Shown in pieces: positions 46,147-55,014 of a DNA stretch of 64,000 nt. Each line of letters begins with the position of its first letter. The first letter of the stretch is position 1. The translations under genes and the position numbers were made by a program. The stretch covers positions 62,001-126,000 of the forward strand of contig JBCCXA010000002.1 in assembly GCA_039192515.1 (NCBI GenBank), read 5' to 3'. Source of the DNA: Verrucomicrobiota bacterium (lineage in GTDB: Bacteria; Verrucomicrobiota; Verrucomicrobiia; Methylacidiphilales; JBCCWR01). The notes under the pieces were generated by a model. The model was not told where the DNA came from. It worked only from the letters and a program-made list of their open reading frames with translations, and did not search any database.

Positions 46147-47298
46147 TTAGGATGGATTAGCCAGTTTTGGGCTCTTTGGTCTGGTGAAAAAAGTAGATAC
46201 GTTCCACAGCCAGCCAACTCTGTAGGCATAAAGGCTGAGGCCTATGATCCCGAAGAAAACGACCCCGCTGAATCCTGCGACAAGAGGTGGGATTCTATAT
46301 CCCTTACCCAGGGAGAGTGATACTTTTTGCCAAATAAGCAGAGTCAACAGAATAAAGACGCAATTCATAATGACAGCGCCTACATTCTGCCTGCTGTGAG
46401 TGACGCCTAGGGCAATAGCATATAAAGCGAGGACAAATGGGATCAAGGGGTAGGCAAGGCGGTAATAATGTTCTGTGTAATAGGGCGCCATACGAATGTT
46501 TGCATGCTCCTTGGGACCGTAAATAAAATGGTGGAGCTCGGGCCAGGATAGTTGGTCGGGTGGCCTCAAGACGGCTACAAGCTTCTCAGGGGGATCCTTA
46601 AGAAATTCTGCATTCAATTGCGGAATAATATCAGAACTAGTCCTTTCCACATTTTTATCATAGTTAATTTCTCTGACATAGGCTAAGTCCCAAAAACCCT
46701 CGTCTCGGTAAGTGCCCTGGGCGACAAACAGTTTTTTGATATCATTTCCAGCGGCATCTCGTAGGAGGATTTCACCTTGGGTGAAGGTTTGAGTGGTGAT
46801 GTTAACGGTTTGTAAAAACCAAAGTGTATTGCTTTCCGGATTGTTGTAGACAACAGCGTGGTAAACAAGGTCCTCGCTTTCTTTTCCTTTAATAACATTT
46901 TCAATCACGCGCCTTTTGGACTCACTACTAGGAGCTAAGTCCATGAAGAAGCAAAAAAGCAAAATGCCCAGTAGTGATGCAACGGCAAAAAAAGGAAAGG
47001 CCATACGCGCCAAGCTGATGCCAGCCCCTTGGATGGCAATGGTTTCACGGTGGTGAGATAGATTGGCCAAGACATAGAGGCTGGAGACCAAGAAGCTGAC
47101 TGGTAAAATGAGCTGAGCAAGTCGAGGAAATTGCACGAGATAGAGCTTAAAAATGAGAAAAATAGAGGATTCGGTGTTGATAAAGTCATCCGCGTTACCG
47201 AATAGATCCGCAATAATCATCAAGAAGTAAAGGCCAATGGTACTGTAAATGAGTGGTTTGATCAGAGCAAAGAGGATATAGCGCGTAATTATCTTCAT
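46147..47298 (-). CDS. LptF/LptG-family permease (lipopolysaccharide export)
   Basis: 383 residues. YjgP/YjgQ family: three transmembrane helices at the N-terminus (about 10-30, 48-75, 95-118), a periplasmic beta-jellyroll (about 125-270) and three at the C-terminus (about 290-375). Conserved N-terminal pattern YILFALIKPLIYSTIGLYFL and coupling segment ANLSHHRETIAIQGAGIS. In the inner membrane it works with LptB to extract LPS. Whether it is LptF or LptG cannot be decided by eye; no partner gene is adjacent. Divergent from the gmhA-like gene with only 34 bp between starts. Confidence 0.85.
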   Translation of the reverse strand: MKIITRYILFALIKPLIYSTIGLYFLMIIADLFGNADDFINTESSIFLIFKLYLVQFPRLAQLILPVSFLVSSLYVLANLSHHRETIAIQGAGISLARMAFPFFAVASLLGILLFCFFMDLAPSSESKRRVIENVIKGKESEDLVYHAVVYNNPESNTLWFLQTVNITTQTFTQGEILLRDAAGNDIKKLFVAQGTYRDEGFWDLAYVREINYDKNVERTSSDIIPQLNAEFLKDPPEKLVAVLRPPDQLSWPELHHFIYGPKEHANIRMAPYYTEHYYRLAYPLIPFVLALYAIALGVTHSRQNVGAVIMNCVFILLTLLIWQKVSLSLGKGYRIPPLVAGFSGVVFFGIIGLSLYAYRVGWLWNVSTFFTRPKSPKLANPS

Positions 47299-47332
47299 GA
47301 CAGATCTAGAAGATTAGGTAATTTGCACTGTT

Positions 47333-47899
47333 ATGTTAAAACCTCAAGAACAACTGAACGAGCTCAAGGAAGTTGTTAAAGCTAGTGAAAAGGTCTTACC
47401 TAAGGTAGAGGCGTTTCTCCCTGTCCTGATCAAATGCCTGCGATCTGGGAATAAGCTAATGGCCTGTGGTAATGGAGGTAGTGCGACAGATTCCATGCAT
47501 TTGGTGGAAGAGCTTGTAGGAAGGTATCGAGGGGATAGAAGGTCTCTTCCAGCGGTTTCCTTGAATGGGGATGCTTCGGTTCTCTCATGCATAGCGAATG
47601 ACTGGAATTTTGATCATGTTTATGAGCGTCAGATCGAGGGCTTGGCTAAGCCGGGTGATATTTTGGTGGGTTTCACGACTTCGGGTAACTCAGTTAATAT
47701 CGTAAAAGCTTTTGAAAAGGCCAAGGAAATGGAGGTTATTACCTTAGCCCTCATGGGCAAAACAGGTGGGCGCTGCAAGGGACTTGCCGATTACGAAATA
47801 ATCATCCCCAGCCATAACACTGCGCGCATCCAGGAAATGCATACGTGGCTCTTGCATGTGATGTTAGAGTGCATAGAAGAAGAGTTTTTAGAGGATTGA
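47333..47899 (+). CDS. gmhA: phosphoheptose isomerase-like SIS protein
   Basis: 188 residues, length of GmhA. Converts sedoheptulose 7-phosphate to heptose 7-phosphate for the LPS core. SIS fold with CGNGGSATDSMHLVEELVGR (His and Glu metal ligands), FTTSGNSVNIV phosphate loop, and C-terminal TARIQEMHTWLLHVMLE with the third and fourth ligand positions. DiaA, a paralogous SIS protein, is an alternative, but the metal ligands favour GmhA. Followed after 3 bp by ffh. Confidence 0.83.
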   Translation: MLKPQEQLNELKEVVKASEKVLPKVEAFLPVLIKCLRSGNKLMACGNGGSATDSMHLVEELVGRYRGDRRSLPAVSLNGDASVLSCIANDWNFDHVYERQIEGLAKPGDILVGFTTSGNSVNIVKAFEKAKEMEVITLALMGKTGGRCKGLADYEIIIPSHNTARIQEMHTWLLHVMLECIEEEFLED

Positions 47900-47902
47900 T
47901 AA

Positions 47903-49237
47903 ATGCTGACAGTTCTAGGTGAAAAATTACAGGGCGTTTTTAAACATGTTCGGGGTTATGGTAAGTTAACGGAGTCCAATATTGCAGACGCTCTCAAAGA
48001 GGTACGCTTAGCTCTCTTGGCAGCCGACGTGAACTATGGCGTAGCGCGTGATTTTTGTAATCGTGTTAAAGAGCAGGCCTTGGGAGAGGAATTTCAAAAG
48101 AGCATTCGCCCGGGGGACATGTTTGTCAAGGTGGTCCATGACGAGCTGATCAATATCTTTAACAACGAAGGTAGCAGCTTATCCGACCGCCAACAGGCCA
48201 AGATAGCCATGTGCGGTCTCAACGGAGCTGGAAAAACAACCACCTCTGCCAAGCTGGCCTTGTACCTCAAGAAGAAACAGCGTAAATCCGTCTTACTGGT
48301 AGCAGCAGATCTTTCTCGGCCTGCTGCTATTGAGCAGCTTGAGACATTGGGGCAGCAAATTGAAGTGCCCGTTTTTTCTCCAGAGCCCGGGTCAAGTTTG
48401 AAGCAGCATATCCAAAAAGCTCTGGGGGAGGCTAAATCTCGAAATGTGGATGTGACTCTTTTTGATACTGCTGGCAGAACGGAGGCCAATGATGAACTCC
48501 TCAAAGAGCTCAAAGAGGTGATGGCTCTCATCGAACCCGATGAATGTTTATTGGTAGCGGATGCCGCTATGGGGCAACAGGCTGCCGAAGTTGCCTCCAG
48601 ATTCCGGGAAGCAGCGCCTATTTCAGGACTTATTTTATCTAAATTTGATGGCGATGCCCGCGGAGGTGCTGCTCTGTCTTTACAGACATTGACCGACTGT
48701 CCGATTAAATTCCTAGGGTCCGGTGAAAAAGTTGAAGCTCTAGAGGAGTTTGATCCTTCAAGATTAGTAGACCGCATGCTGGGCATGGGAGATATTGTAG
48801 GGCTTGTAGAGCAAGCTCAAGATGCTCTCGATCTAGAGGATGCGGAGCGTCTGCAAGAGAAATTAAAGCGGCAGCAGTTCGATTTGCAGGATTTTCTGGA
48901 TCAAATGCGTCAAATGAAGAAATTAGGCCCTATGCAAAATATACTTGGCATGATCCCAGGAATGGGTAACATTTCAGGTTCCTTTGAGGAGGGGACTCTA
49001 GTCCGAACAGAGGCGATCATATGCTCAATGACAAAGCAGGAGCGCCGAAGGCCTGAAGTCCTAAATGCTCGGAGGAGGCAACGAATTGCACTTGGCAGTG
49101 GCACCCAAGTTCGGGATGTGAATGAACTCCTGAAACGCTTCAAGGGAATGAAGAAGATGATGGGTAAGTTGACACGGGGTGGCAATATGGAAGCAAAATT
49201 AAAAAAGATGTTAGGAAATCTAGGTGGACTGACCTAG
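47903..49237 (+). CDS. ffh: signal recognition particle GTPase Ffh
   Basis: 444 residues. N domain (1-90), G domain with GLNGAGKTTTSAKLA (G1), DTAGRTEAN (G3), SKFDGDARGGAAL and GSGEKVEALEEFDP, then the methionine-rich M domain (about 310-444; QMRQMKKLGPMQNILGMIPGMG, MKKMMGKL) that binds 4.5S RNA and signal peptides. The TKLDG Leu is Phe here. First gene of the conserved ffh-rpsP-khpA-trmD-rplS cluster. Confidence 0.95.
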   Translation: MLTVLGEKLQGVFKHVRGYGKLTESNIADALKEVRLALLAADVNYGVARDFCNRVKEQALGEEFQKSIRPGDMFVKVVHDELINIFNNEGSSLSDRQQAKIAMCGLNGAGKTTTSAKLALYLKKKQRKSVLLVAADLSRPAAIEQLETLGQQIEVPVFSPEPGSSLKQHIQKALGEAKSRNVDVTLFDTAGRTEANDELLKELKEVMALIEPDECLLVADAAMGQQAAEVASRFREAAPISGLILSKFDGDARGGAALSLQTLTDCPIKFLGSGEKVEALEEFDPSRLVDRMLGMGDIVGLVEQAQDALDLEDAERLQEKLKRQQFDLQDFLDQMRQMKKLGPMQNILGMIPGMGNISGSFEEGTLVRTEAIICSMTKQERRRPEVLNARRRQRIALGSGTQVRDVNELLKRFKGMKKMMGKLTRGGNMEAKLKKMLGNLGGLT

Positions 49238-49266
49238 TAACACTATTAGGAACATAGGAGAACAAG

Positions 49267-49647
49267 ATGGCAGTATCAATTAGACTGCGCAGAGGAGGCA
49301 ACAGAAATCGAGCTTATTACCGTGTTGTAGTAGCGGATAAGCGCTCTCCACGCGATGGTAAGTACATAGACCAGGTAGGCACCTATGACCCGATCAAGAA
49401 GGATGATAATTTTACCTTGGACCTTGAGAAGGTTGATGACTGGATCAGCAAGGGAGCGCAACCTTCGGAGACGGTTAAGAGTCTGCTAAAAAAGGCTCGT
49501 AGAATTCCGGTCGAAGCGGCTGAAAGTGAGACAGAGGCACCTAAAGCAAAGGAGACTGTGGAAGAAGTAGTTGCAGAAGTAGCTGCTGTCGAAGAGACGG
49601 CCCCCGCAGAAACCGAACCTGAAAAAGCGGAAGAGAAGACGGAATAA
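49267..49647 (+). CDS. rpsP: 30S ribosomal protein S16 with acidic C-terminal tail
   Basis: 126 residues against the usual 80-90. The S16 core is complete (MAVSIRLRRGGNRNRAYYRVVVADKRSPRDG, shown here by its ends MAVSIRLRRGG and VVADKRSPRDG; then VGTYDPIKK, LDLEKVDDWI). From about residue 85 an Ala/Glu-rich tail is added (EAPKAKETVEEVV... AEEKTE). Strong AGGAG ribosome-binding site 7 bases before the ATG. Second gene of the ffh-rplS cluster. Confidence 0.95.
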   Translation: MAVSIRLRRGGNRNRAYYRVVVADKRSPRDGKYIDQVGTYDPIKKDDNFTLDLEKVDDWISKGAQPSETVKSLLKKARRIPVEAAESETEAPKAKETVEEVVAEVAAVEETAPAETEPEKAEEKTE

Positions 49648-49671
49648 GTATACTCGCATCAATGAGGCATC

Positions 49672-49923
49672 ATGAAATATTTCGTAGAGTTTGTTGTTCG
49701 CAATTTGGTAGAACATGCCGACGAGGTAGATGTCGCAGAGATTTCTAGCGGACGTGCGACAAAGTTACAAGTTCGAGTCAATCCTCAAGATGTGGGCCGG
49801 GTGATTGGTAAAAATGGGCGGACCATCAGCTCTATCCGAGGGTTGCTCAACGCAGCGGCTATGAAATCTAAGCAAAGAGTGATACTGGAGTTGGTAGAAG
49901 AGGCCGCCGTTAGGGACGCGTGA
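49672..49923 (+). CDS. khpA: KH-domain RNA-binding protein KhpA
   Basis: 83 residues. Single type II KH domain with GxxG loop IGKNGRT and following GLLNAAAMKSKQRVILEL. Located between rpsP and trmD as in most bacteria. Binds RNA, in other species together with KhpB. Its stop codon overlaps the trmD GTG start. Confidence 0.92.
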   Translation: MKYFVEFVVRNLVEHADEVDVAEISSGRATKLQVRVNPQDVGRVIGKNGRTISSIRGLLNAAAMKSKQRVILELVEEAAVRDA

Positions 49924-50630
49924 AAATTGACGTCATTAGCCTCTTTCCAGAGATGATGGATGGGGTGCTCAATGCAAGTATCTTAAAGAGGGCTCAGGAA
50001 CAAAATATTGCCAAGATAAGGACACACGACCTTAGGGAGTTCGCAGAAGATAAACATAGAACGGTTGATGACAGACCTTTTGGAGGCGGACCGGGGATGG
50101 TACTAAAATGTGAGCCACTGGTTAGGGCTATAGAAGAAATTAAGAAACAGGAGGATGGTTCAAAGAAAGAAGCAAAAATAATTTATCTGACACCGGAGGG
50201 CAGGCTATTCGACCAGTCAATAGCTAGAGAGTTGGTCCAAGAAGAGCAATTGATTTTAGTTAGTGGGCATTATGAAGGTATTGATGAACGAGTGCGAGAG
50301 TGTTGGATAGATGAAGAGCTTTCAATTGGAGATTATGTATTAACGAATGGAGTGCTTCCAGTTCTAATAGTGATAGATGCTATCGTAAGGCTTCTTCCAG
50401 GGGTCTTGGGCAATGAAGAGTCGGCGGCACAGGATTCGTTTGGTGAATTAAAAATTTTAGAAGGACCCCATTATACAAGGCCGGCGGAATTTCGCGGTAT
50501 GCAGGTTCCCAAGGTGCTTTTAGATGGTAATCATGCCGAGATTGATAAATGGAGGCAAGAACAGGGCTTAAAGCGAACACGAGAGAGAAGAAAAGATTTA
50601 ATAACCAAAGAGAAAAAGGAAATATCATGA
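49920..50630 (+). CDS. trmD: tRNA (guanine-37-N1) methyltransferase
   Basis: 236 residues. Methylates G37 of tRNAs to prevent frameshifting. SPOUT trefoil-knot fold with [38 protein letters not shown] (usually TGGELP) and the C-terminal [17 protein letters not shown] start overlapping khpA by 4 bp. The end overlaps the rplS start (ATGA), indicating tight coupling. Confidence 0.95.
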   Translation: MKIDVISLFPEMMDGVLNASILKRAQEQNIAKIRTHDLREFAEDKHRTVDDRPFGGGPGMVLKCEPLVRAIEEIKKQEDGSKKEAKIIYLTPEGRLFDQSIARELVQEEQLILVSGHYEGIDERVRECWIDEELSIGDYVLTNGVLPVLIVIDAIVRLLPGVLGNEESAAQDSFGELKILEGPHYTRPAEFRGMQVPKVLLDGNHAEIDKWRQEQGLKRTRERRKDLITKEKKEIS

Positions 50631-51031
50631 GGATCATCGACAAGATTGAAAAAGAACAATGTAAGAAGCAGATAGCGGATTTTAAGGTGGGCGATTCTGT
50701 AAAGGTATCCACCCGGGTCGTGGAAGGTGAGAAAGAGCGCATTCAGGTCTTTGCAGGGATTGTTATCGCTCGTTCGGGGAAAGGTGTGAACGAGACCTTT
50801 ACGGTGCGTCGAATCAGTTATGGCGAGGGTGTAGAGAGAGTTTTCCCCCTAAATTCCCCTCGAGTTGAGAAAGTTGATGTTGAGCGTCCTGGTGCTCCAC
50901 GTCGTGCAAAACTATATTATCTCCGGCATCGCCGCGGTCAAATGACAGTTAAGGCTGACAAAAAGGCGTTAAGGAAGCAGTCTGCGCTGAAAAAGTCCAA
51001 AAAAGTTAAGGCGAAGAAAAGCGAAGGATAA
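50627..51031 (+). CDS. rplS: 50S ribosomal protein L19
   Basis: 134 residues from ATG 50627, which overlaps the trmD stop and has a GGAAA-type ribosome-binding site. An in-frame start at 50549 lies inside trmD and adds non-homologous residues. L19 signatures: [23 protein letters not shown] (ends GDSVKV and IQVFAG), [38 protein letters not shown]. The last 25 residues are a Lys-rich extension. Confidence 0.95.
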   Translation: MRIIDKIEKEQCKKQIADFKVGDSVKVSTRVVEGEKERIQVFAGIVIARSGKGVNETFTVRRISYGEGVERVFPLNSPRVEKVDVERPGAPRRAKLYYLRHRRGQMTVKADKKALRKQSALKKSKKVKAKKSEG

Positions 51032-51112
51032 GCCGTGCGCAAGGGATTGAGGTGGGTCGATATCCCTCCAAGTCTAAACAGCGTACCACGGTGCATCACA
51101 CAAATCTTCCAA

Positions 51113-51130
51113 GGCCTGCTTCGGCAGACC
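51113..51130 (+). other. UUCG-loop hairpin after rplS
   Basis: GGCCTGC TTCG GCAGACC forms a 7-bp stem with one mismatch and a UUCG tetraloop, 82 bp after the rplS stop. No T-run follows, so it may be an RNA processing or stability element rather than a terminator. The rest of the 268-bp gap to accA shows nothing else. Confidence 0.3.
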
Positions 51131-51299
51131 CCAAGGTGGCTGAAAATGAGTCAATGAAGCAGATGTAAAGCTGTATAGACTTTAACTTGCCACAGATACT
51201 TATCTAAGAGCCATTTGGATTAAGTTTTGTAATAACTCTGCCTCGTAATCCTTTTATGCTTTTATTCCCGAATCAGGCATTAGCGTCTGTTGATTCGCC

Positions 51300-52286
51300 T
51301 TATTGCTCAGGAGAATGGCTTTCCGCAAACTGTCCGTAATTACGGTAGCGGTCATATCTATCATTGAGACGTTTCTTGACAGAGCCCTTTCGCAGATCCT
51401 TGAGGTTGCTGAGAAGAGCCTGCTTTAATGCCTCGGAGGCTGTAGACCAATCTCGATGTGAGCCTCCCTGTGGTTCAGCAATGACCTCATCGACTAGTTT
51501 CATATCTAGTAGCTCTTTAGCATTCATTTTTAGGGCTTCTGCGGCATCTGGGGCATAGGCTCTGTCTTTCCACAGAATGGAAGCACAACCTTCAGGAGAT
51601 ATCACTGAATAATAAGAATTTTCCATAATGAGAACGCGATCTGCGACTCCAATTCCTAGGGCTCCTCCGCTGCCGCCTTCTCCGATCACGATGGCAATAA
51701 TAGGGACTTGGAGCGTAAACATTTCTCTGATATTAACTGCTATAGCTTCAGCTATATGACGCTCCTCAGCTGTTACCCCAGGGTATGCTCCTGGTGTGTC
51801 AATGAAACAGACGATAGGGATCTTAAATTTATCCGCCATCTTCATAAGACGGAGGGCTTTGCGATATCCTTCCGGATGAGCACAACCAAAGTTACGCATA
51901 ACATTTTCCTTGGTGTTACGCCCTTTCTGATGACCAATAATAAGCATGCGTTGTTTGTCTATAGTGGCGAAGCCACCAATGAGAGCCCTGTCGTCCATAA
52001 AGAATCGGTCTCCATGTAACTCAATGAATTCAGAACTAATTAAATTGATGTAATCAAGGGTGAAGGGGCGCTTAGGATGTCTTACGATTTGCACGCGGTG
52101 CCAAGGAGTTAGATTATTATAAATCTCTTGTTTCGTTAGGACTAACTTCTTTTTGAGATCCGTAATCTCATCTTGTAAATCAATGTTGTGCTTCCCAGAA
52201 TGTCCATTGAGGCTTGAAAGCATCTTTTCGAGTTCTGTAATAGGTTTCTCAAACTCTAGTGGTGCTATATCTTGACTAGCTTTCAT
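51300..52286 (-). CDS. accA: acetyl-CoA carboxylase carboxyltransferase subunit alpha
   Basis: 328 residues. Coiled-coil N-terminus (about 10-60), then the crotonase-fold carboxyltransferase domain: HRVQIVRHPKRPFTLDY, GDRFFMDDRALIGGFA, GRNTKENVMRNFGCAHPEGY by its ends, FIDTPGAYPG, IGEGGSGGALGIGVAD, SVISPEGCASILWKD. With AccD it makes malonyl-CoA, the extender substrate for fatty acid and polyketide synthesis. accD is not in this window. A repeat element lies 95 bp upstream of its start. Confidence 0.95.
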   Translation of the reverse strand: MKASQDIAPLEFEKPITELEKMLSSLNGHSGKHNIDLQDEITDLKKKLVLTKQEIYNNLTPWHRVQIVRHPKRPFTLDYINLISSEFIELHGDRFFMDDRALIGGFATIDKQRMLIIGHQKGRNTKENVMRNFGCAHPEGYRKALRLMKMADKFKIPIVCFIDTPGAYPGVTAEERHIAEAIAVNIREMFTLQVPIIAIVIGEGGSGGALGIGVADRVLIMENSYYSVISPEGCASILWKDRAYAPDAAEALKMNAKELLDMKLVDEVIAEPQGGSHRDWSTASEALKQALLSNLKDLRKGSVKKRLNDRYDRYRNYGQFAESHSPEQ

Positions 52287-52380
52287 TGTTCATGCTTATC
52301 ATTAAAAAATACATAGCAAAATTCTCCCAGAACTACAGTAGTCCGTCAATCCATGATGCTTGGTTTATGGTGATAGGATT

Positions 52381-52649
52381 TAACCTGAATGGTGCTATAG
52401 AGATTGAAAGATCGGAACAAGATCTCGGCTTCAAAGAAACACAGAGTCTTCTAGAGGCATCACCTTGTTGATACCTATGTCTGAACTCTATCTGGATTGG
52501 TGCTGCACACCCTTGATAGCTCAGACTTCACTTGCTTCTAAAAAGATACGGTCAAAGGATGCGATTGATATAGCTTTGTCGAATCTATTCTCTTTGTGAC
52601 TCCAATTTTTACTCATCTCGTTCAACTTCTATAACATGATTCGGGTTTA
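52381..52649 (+). repeat. MITE-like dispersed repeat, copy D, with about 98-bp insertion
   Basis: Left end TAACCTGAATGGTGCTATAG and right end CTATAACATGATTCGGGTTTAG are imperfect complements. The left half (52399-52479) and right half (52571-52649) align with copies A-C. Between them lie about 90-98 bp absent from other copies; total length minus this insertion is about 171 bp. Confidence 0.65.
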
Positions 52650-52702
52650 GTTATTCATTTGAGATTATAGTTTTAAGTTATCTGTCTGGTTAGTATGTCA
52701 GC

Positions 52703-52730
52703 GAGTATTTTTGAATTCATTTTAAACATC
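52703..52730 (-). repeat. solo IS630-type end
   Basis: 25 of 28 bases match the outer end of the IS630 element at 11198-11225 (GAG.ATTTT.GAATTCATTTTAAACAT, with the identical block from GAATTC onward). No transposase sequence adjoins it, so it is a solo end or a remnant of a deleted copy. Confidence 0.5.
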
Positions 52731-52860
52731 CATTTTTGGCATACCTGGGTTCAACCGAGGTCCCCGGGAGATTCAAGTATTCATATATTTTTGCACTGGA
52801 TTGATTCCTTGATATCAAAACGGATCTAAGGATGAAAGGACGGTACAGATCTCTAGAGGT

Positions 52861-52874
52861 TTTCACCGGTGAAA
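52861..52874. promoter_or_regulatory. 14-bp perfect palindrome
   Basis: TTTCACCGGTGAAA is fully self-complementary, and flanking CTCTAGAGG.../...CCAGAGAG extends the symmetry imperfectly. It lies 139 bp before the gluzincin start. It resembles an operator for a dimeric regulator; the regulator is unknown. Confidence 0.35.
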
Positions 52875-53012
52875 CCAGAGAGTTGAAGATGGATTGGGGA
52901 TTCTTGCCTATTCATTAAAAAATGCACTAAAACTGCTTGAATGATAGTCTTTAATATAATGAAACTGGTTTTGCTTCTTAAAAACAAACCGATGTATAGT
53001 AGAGGGGAACCC

Positions 53013-53957
53013 ATGAAATTACTTCAAGATCATGCTCGTACCGTATTTTTGATGGTATTCTATATAATTGGATTTGAGGGGGTGGCTTATGCTCAAGTGC
53101 CAAGTCAGCCAAATTCGACTACTCAAAAGTCTCTTAAAGATGCGTCACTTAGAATCACGATCAAGGCTTATGATTTTGAACTAGATGATCGGACAAGGCG
53201 GGACCTGGAGTTAGGGCTGGCCAACGTTTTTACCTTTTTTCACTACCGCTTTAGAATAGGTTATCACTTACCTTTTCACATGAAAGTGAATATGTTCAAG
53301 GACGGAGCTCAATTTGATGCCTTTTTTAATGAACCGGGCATTCACCGGAGAGTTGCTGGAAGGTATACGTTTAGGACCAAAGAGGTTTCGGTGCATTGGA
53401 CCGGCTCTAGAGATAAAGTTATTTCTACAGCCATTCATGAAACGAGTCATCGAGTTTTGGGTGCAGCAATAAGGTCCACTACTTGTCCCATGTGGCTCAA
53501 TGAGGGTCTAGCTGAGTATTTTGGGCAAGGAAGAGCTTCAGGGAATAATGTGGTGATTAAACCAAATACATATCAAGAGCGATTGCTACGTGACGCGCTG
53601 CGCAATGGTTCTTTGCCAGCACTCAAAGAACACGTAAATTTACATATAATAGCGTGGCAGGGTGGAAACACTCAACTGAACTATGCCATTGCTTGGTCCA
53701 TGGTTTCCTTATTGATGTCTTCAAACCAAGGCAAAGCTCTTATACAAAAAATACTTCATGAATTAGCCTACGATAGACCGAGCACATTCGATAGCGTTCT
53801 GGCTTTCGACAAGCACTATAAAGGTGGGCTAACTTATTTTGAGAAAGAGTGGCACAAATATATTGAAGGTCGGAAAAAGAGCATAAGCTATCCTAGTGAT
53901 GTACGTAGGAGAGCTTTTTTTGAAGTGATTCCTTCGACGTTGAGGGTAAATCGCTAG
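53013..53957 (+). CDS. secreted gluzincin-type metallopeptidase (DUF1570-like)
   Basis: 314 residues from ATG 53013, chosen for its strong AGAGGGG ribosome-binding site 5 bases upstream and its signal peptide (TVFLMVFYIIGFEGVAYAQ). Alternative in-frame starts lie up to 24 codons upstream. Zinc motif HETSH in TAIHETSHRVLG and the downstream Glu in MWLNEGLAEYFG give the HExxH...E arrangement of gluzincins, as in peptidase MA/DUF1570 proteins. Substrate unknown. Monocistronic; converges with lpxD, whose stop is 16 bp beyond. Confidence 0.75.
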   Translation: MKLLQDHARTVFLMVFYIIGFEGVAYAQVPSQPNSTTQKSLKDASLRITIKAYDFELDDRTRRDLELGLANVFTFFHYRFRIGYHLPFHMKVNMFKDGAQFDAFFNEPGIHRRVAGRYTFRTKEVSVHWTGSRDKVISTAIHETSHRVLGAAIRSTTCPMWLNEGLAEYFGQGRASGNNVVIKPNTYQERLLRDALRNGSLPALKEHVNLHIIAWQGGNTQLNYAIAWSMVSLLMSSNQGKALIQKILHELAYDRPSTFDSVLAFDKHYKGGLTYFEKEWHKYIEGRKKSISYPSDVRRRAFFEVIPSTLRVNR

Positions 53958-53973
53958 GACTCCTTCAAAGCTT

Positions 53974-55005
53974 TCAATCTGTGCGGCCTCTTAACTTTTT
54001 TACTTCAGACTCCAGTTCTTTGATGCGCTTAGAAAGCTCGGGGAGCTTATGGATAAGTGCCTCATAGTGAAGTTGCTTTTGCAGGGGTTGTGCGGGTGCT
54101 CCTCGGTAAGTGCCTTTGCTTAAATTTTTGGTAGCAGCAGAACGAGCTGTGAGTGTCACTTGATCTCCCAATTCAAGGTGACCAACTGTGGCTGATTGCC
54201 CGCCCATAACCAGGTATGCTCCCGCGGAAGTGCTTCCAGAAATACCGCTCTGTGCCACAATGACTGCGTGTGGACCGATTGTCACATTATGGGCAATCTG
54301 CACTAGATTATCGATTTTAGACCCTTCCTTTATCCAGGTTTTTGAGAACCTTCCCCTATCTATACAAACATTAGCCCCTACCTCGACATGGGAATCTAAC
54401 TGAACAAAGCCAGTTTGCGGGATCTTTGTATATTTACCTTGCTCGAACTCATAACCAAAGCCATCGGATCCGATTACCGTGCCCGAATGGACAATGACAT
54501 TATGGGCTATTTTGGAGCGCTCACCTATCGTGACATTTGGATGAATCAAGCAATTTTCTCCTAAGCTTGAGTTCTGGCCTATGTAACATCCTGAGCCTAT
54601 GTAACATCCTGAGCCTATACTTGCCCCAGAGCCTACAACCACTTGAGCACCAATATGGGAGGAGGAATCTACAAGAGCTGTTTTATCGATTAATGCTGAA
54701 GGGTGAACTCCGGGCTCCCAAGTAAGAGGTGGAGGGGTAAATAATGAGGTGAGTTTCGTGAATGCTTGAGATACATTCTCCACCACGATAACAGAGCATG
54801 GAAAAGGTTGCTCTTCATAGCAGGGTTCGATAAGGATAGCACCAGCCTTTGTGCTTAAGGCGGATTTTAAATATTTTAAATGGCTTAAGAATGATAATTC
54901 ACCAGGCTTGGCGAGGCTGAGATCATTGACTCCTGTGATTTCGATTTCAGCCTGGCCTAAGATTTTGCCATTTACCAAGGCGGCAAGCTCTGTCAGTTGC
55001 CGCAT
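53974..55005 (-). CDS. lpxD: UDP-3-O-acylglucosamine N-acyltransferase
   Basis: 343 residues. Third step of lipid A synthesis. N-terminal uridine-binding domain (1-100), left-handed beta-helix of hexapeptide repeats (about 105-300) with SGTVIGSDGFGYE and IAHNVTIGPHAV (catalytic His), and a C-terminal helix. An 18-bp unit (54578-54595) is repeated exactly at 54596-54613, giving IGSGCYIGSGCYIG. By comparison with E. coli LpxD the number of hexapeptides there is unchanged. Nine bp downstream of ompH in the bamA-ompH-lpxD order. Confidence 0.94.
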   Translation of the reverse strand: MRQLTELAALVNGKILGQAEIEITGVNDLSLAKPGELSFLSHLKYLKSALSTKAGAILIEPCYEEQPFPCSVIVVENVSQAFTKLTSLFTPPPLTWEPGVHPSALIDKTALVDSSSHIGAQVVVGSGASIGSGCYIGSGCYIGQNSSLGENCLIHPNVTIGERSKIAHNVIVHSGTVIGSDGFGYEFEQGKYTKIPQTGFVQLDSHVEVGANVCIDRGRFSKTWIKEGSKIDNLVQIAHNVTIGPHAVIVAQSGISGSTSAGAYLVMGGQSATVGHLELGDQVTLTARSAATKNLSKGTYRGAPAQPLQKQLHYEALIHKLPELSKRIKELESEVKKLRGRTD

Positions 55006-55014
55006 AGGATCGTC

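Larger units (their letters stand above)
52650..53012. other. intergenic region upstream of the gluzincin gene
   Basis: 363 bp. It contains an IS630-end-like sequence (52703-52730), a 14-bp palindrome (52861-52874) and the ribosome-binding site of the next gene (AGAGGGG, 53001-53007). No gene is supported. Confidence 0.5.

Noticed and set aside
48094..48786. 230-codon open frame on the minus strand opposite ffh
   Set aside because: Lies entirely inside the ffh GTPase domain in a shadow frame, and its translation is Ser/Arg-rich with no recognisable domain.
50549..50626. Upstream in-frame start for L19 inside trmD
   Set aside because: The added 26 residues are not part of L19, and the ATG at 50627 overlaps the trmD stop in the usual coupled arrangement.
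52740..52770. GGGTTCAACC-like TpsiC-loop sequence suggesting a tRNA
   Set aside because: No acceptor stem, D-arm or anticodon arm can be drawn around it. No other tRNA was found in the window.
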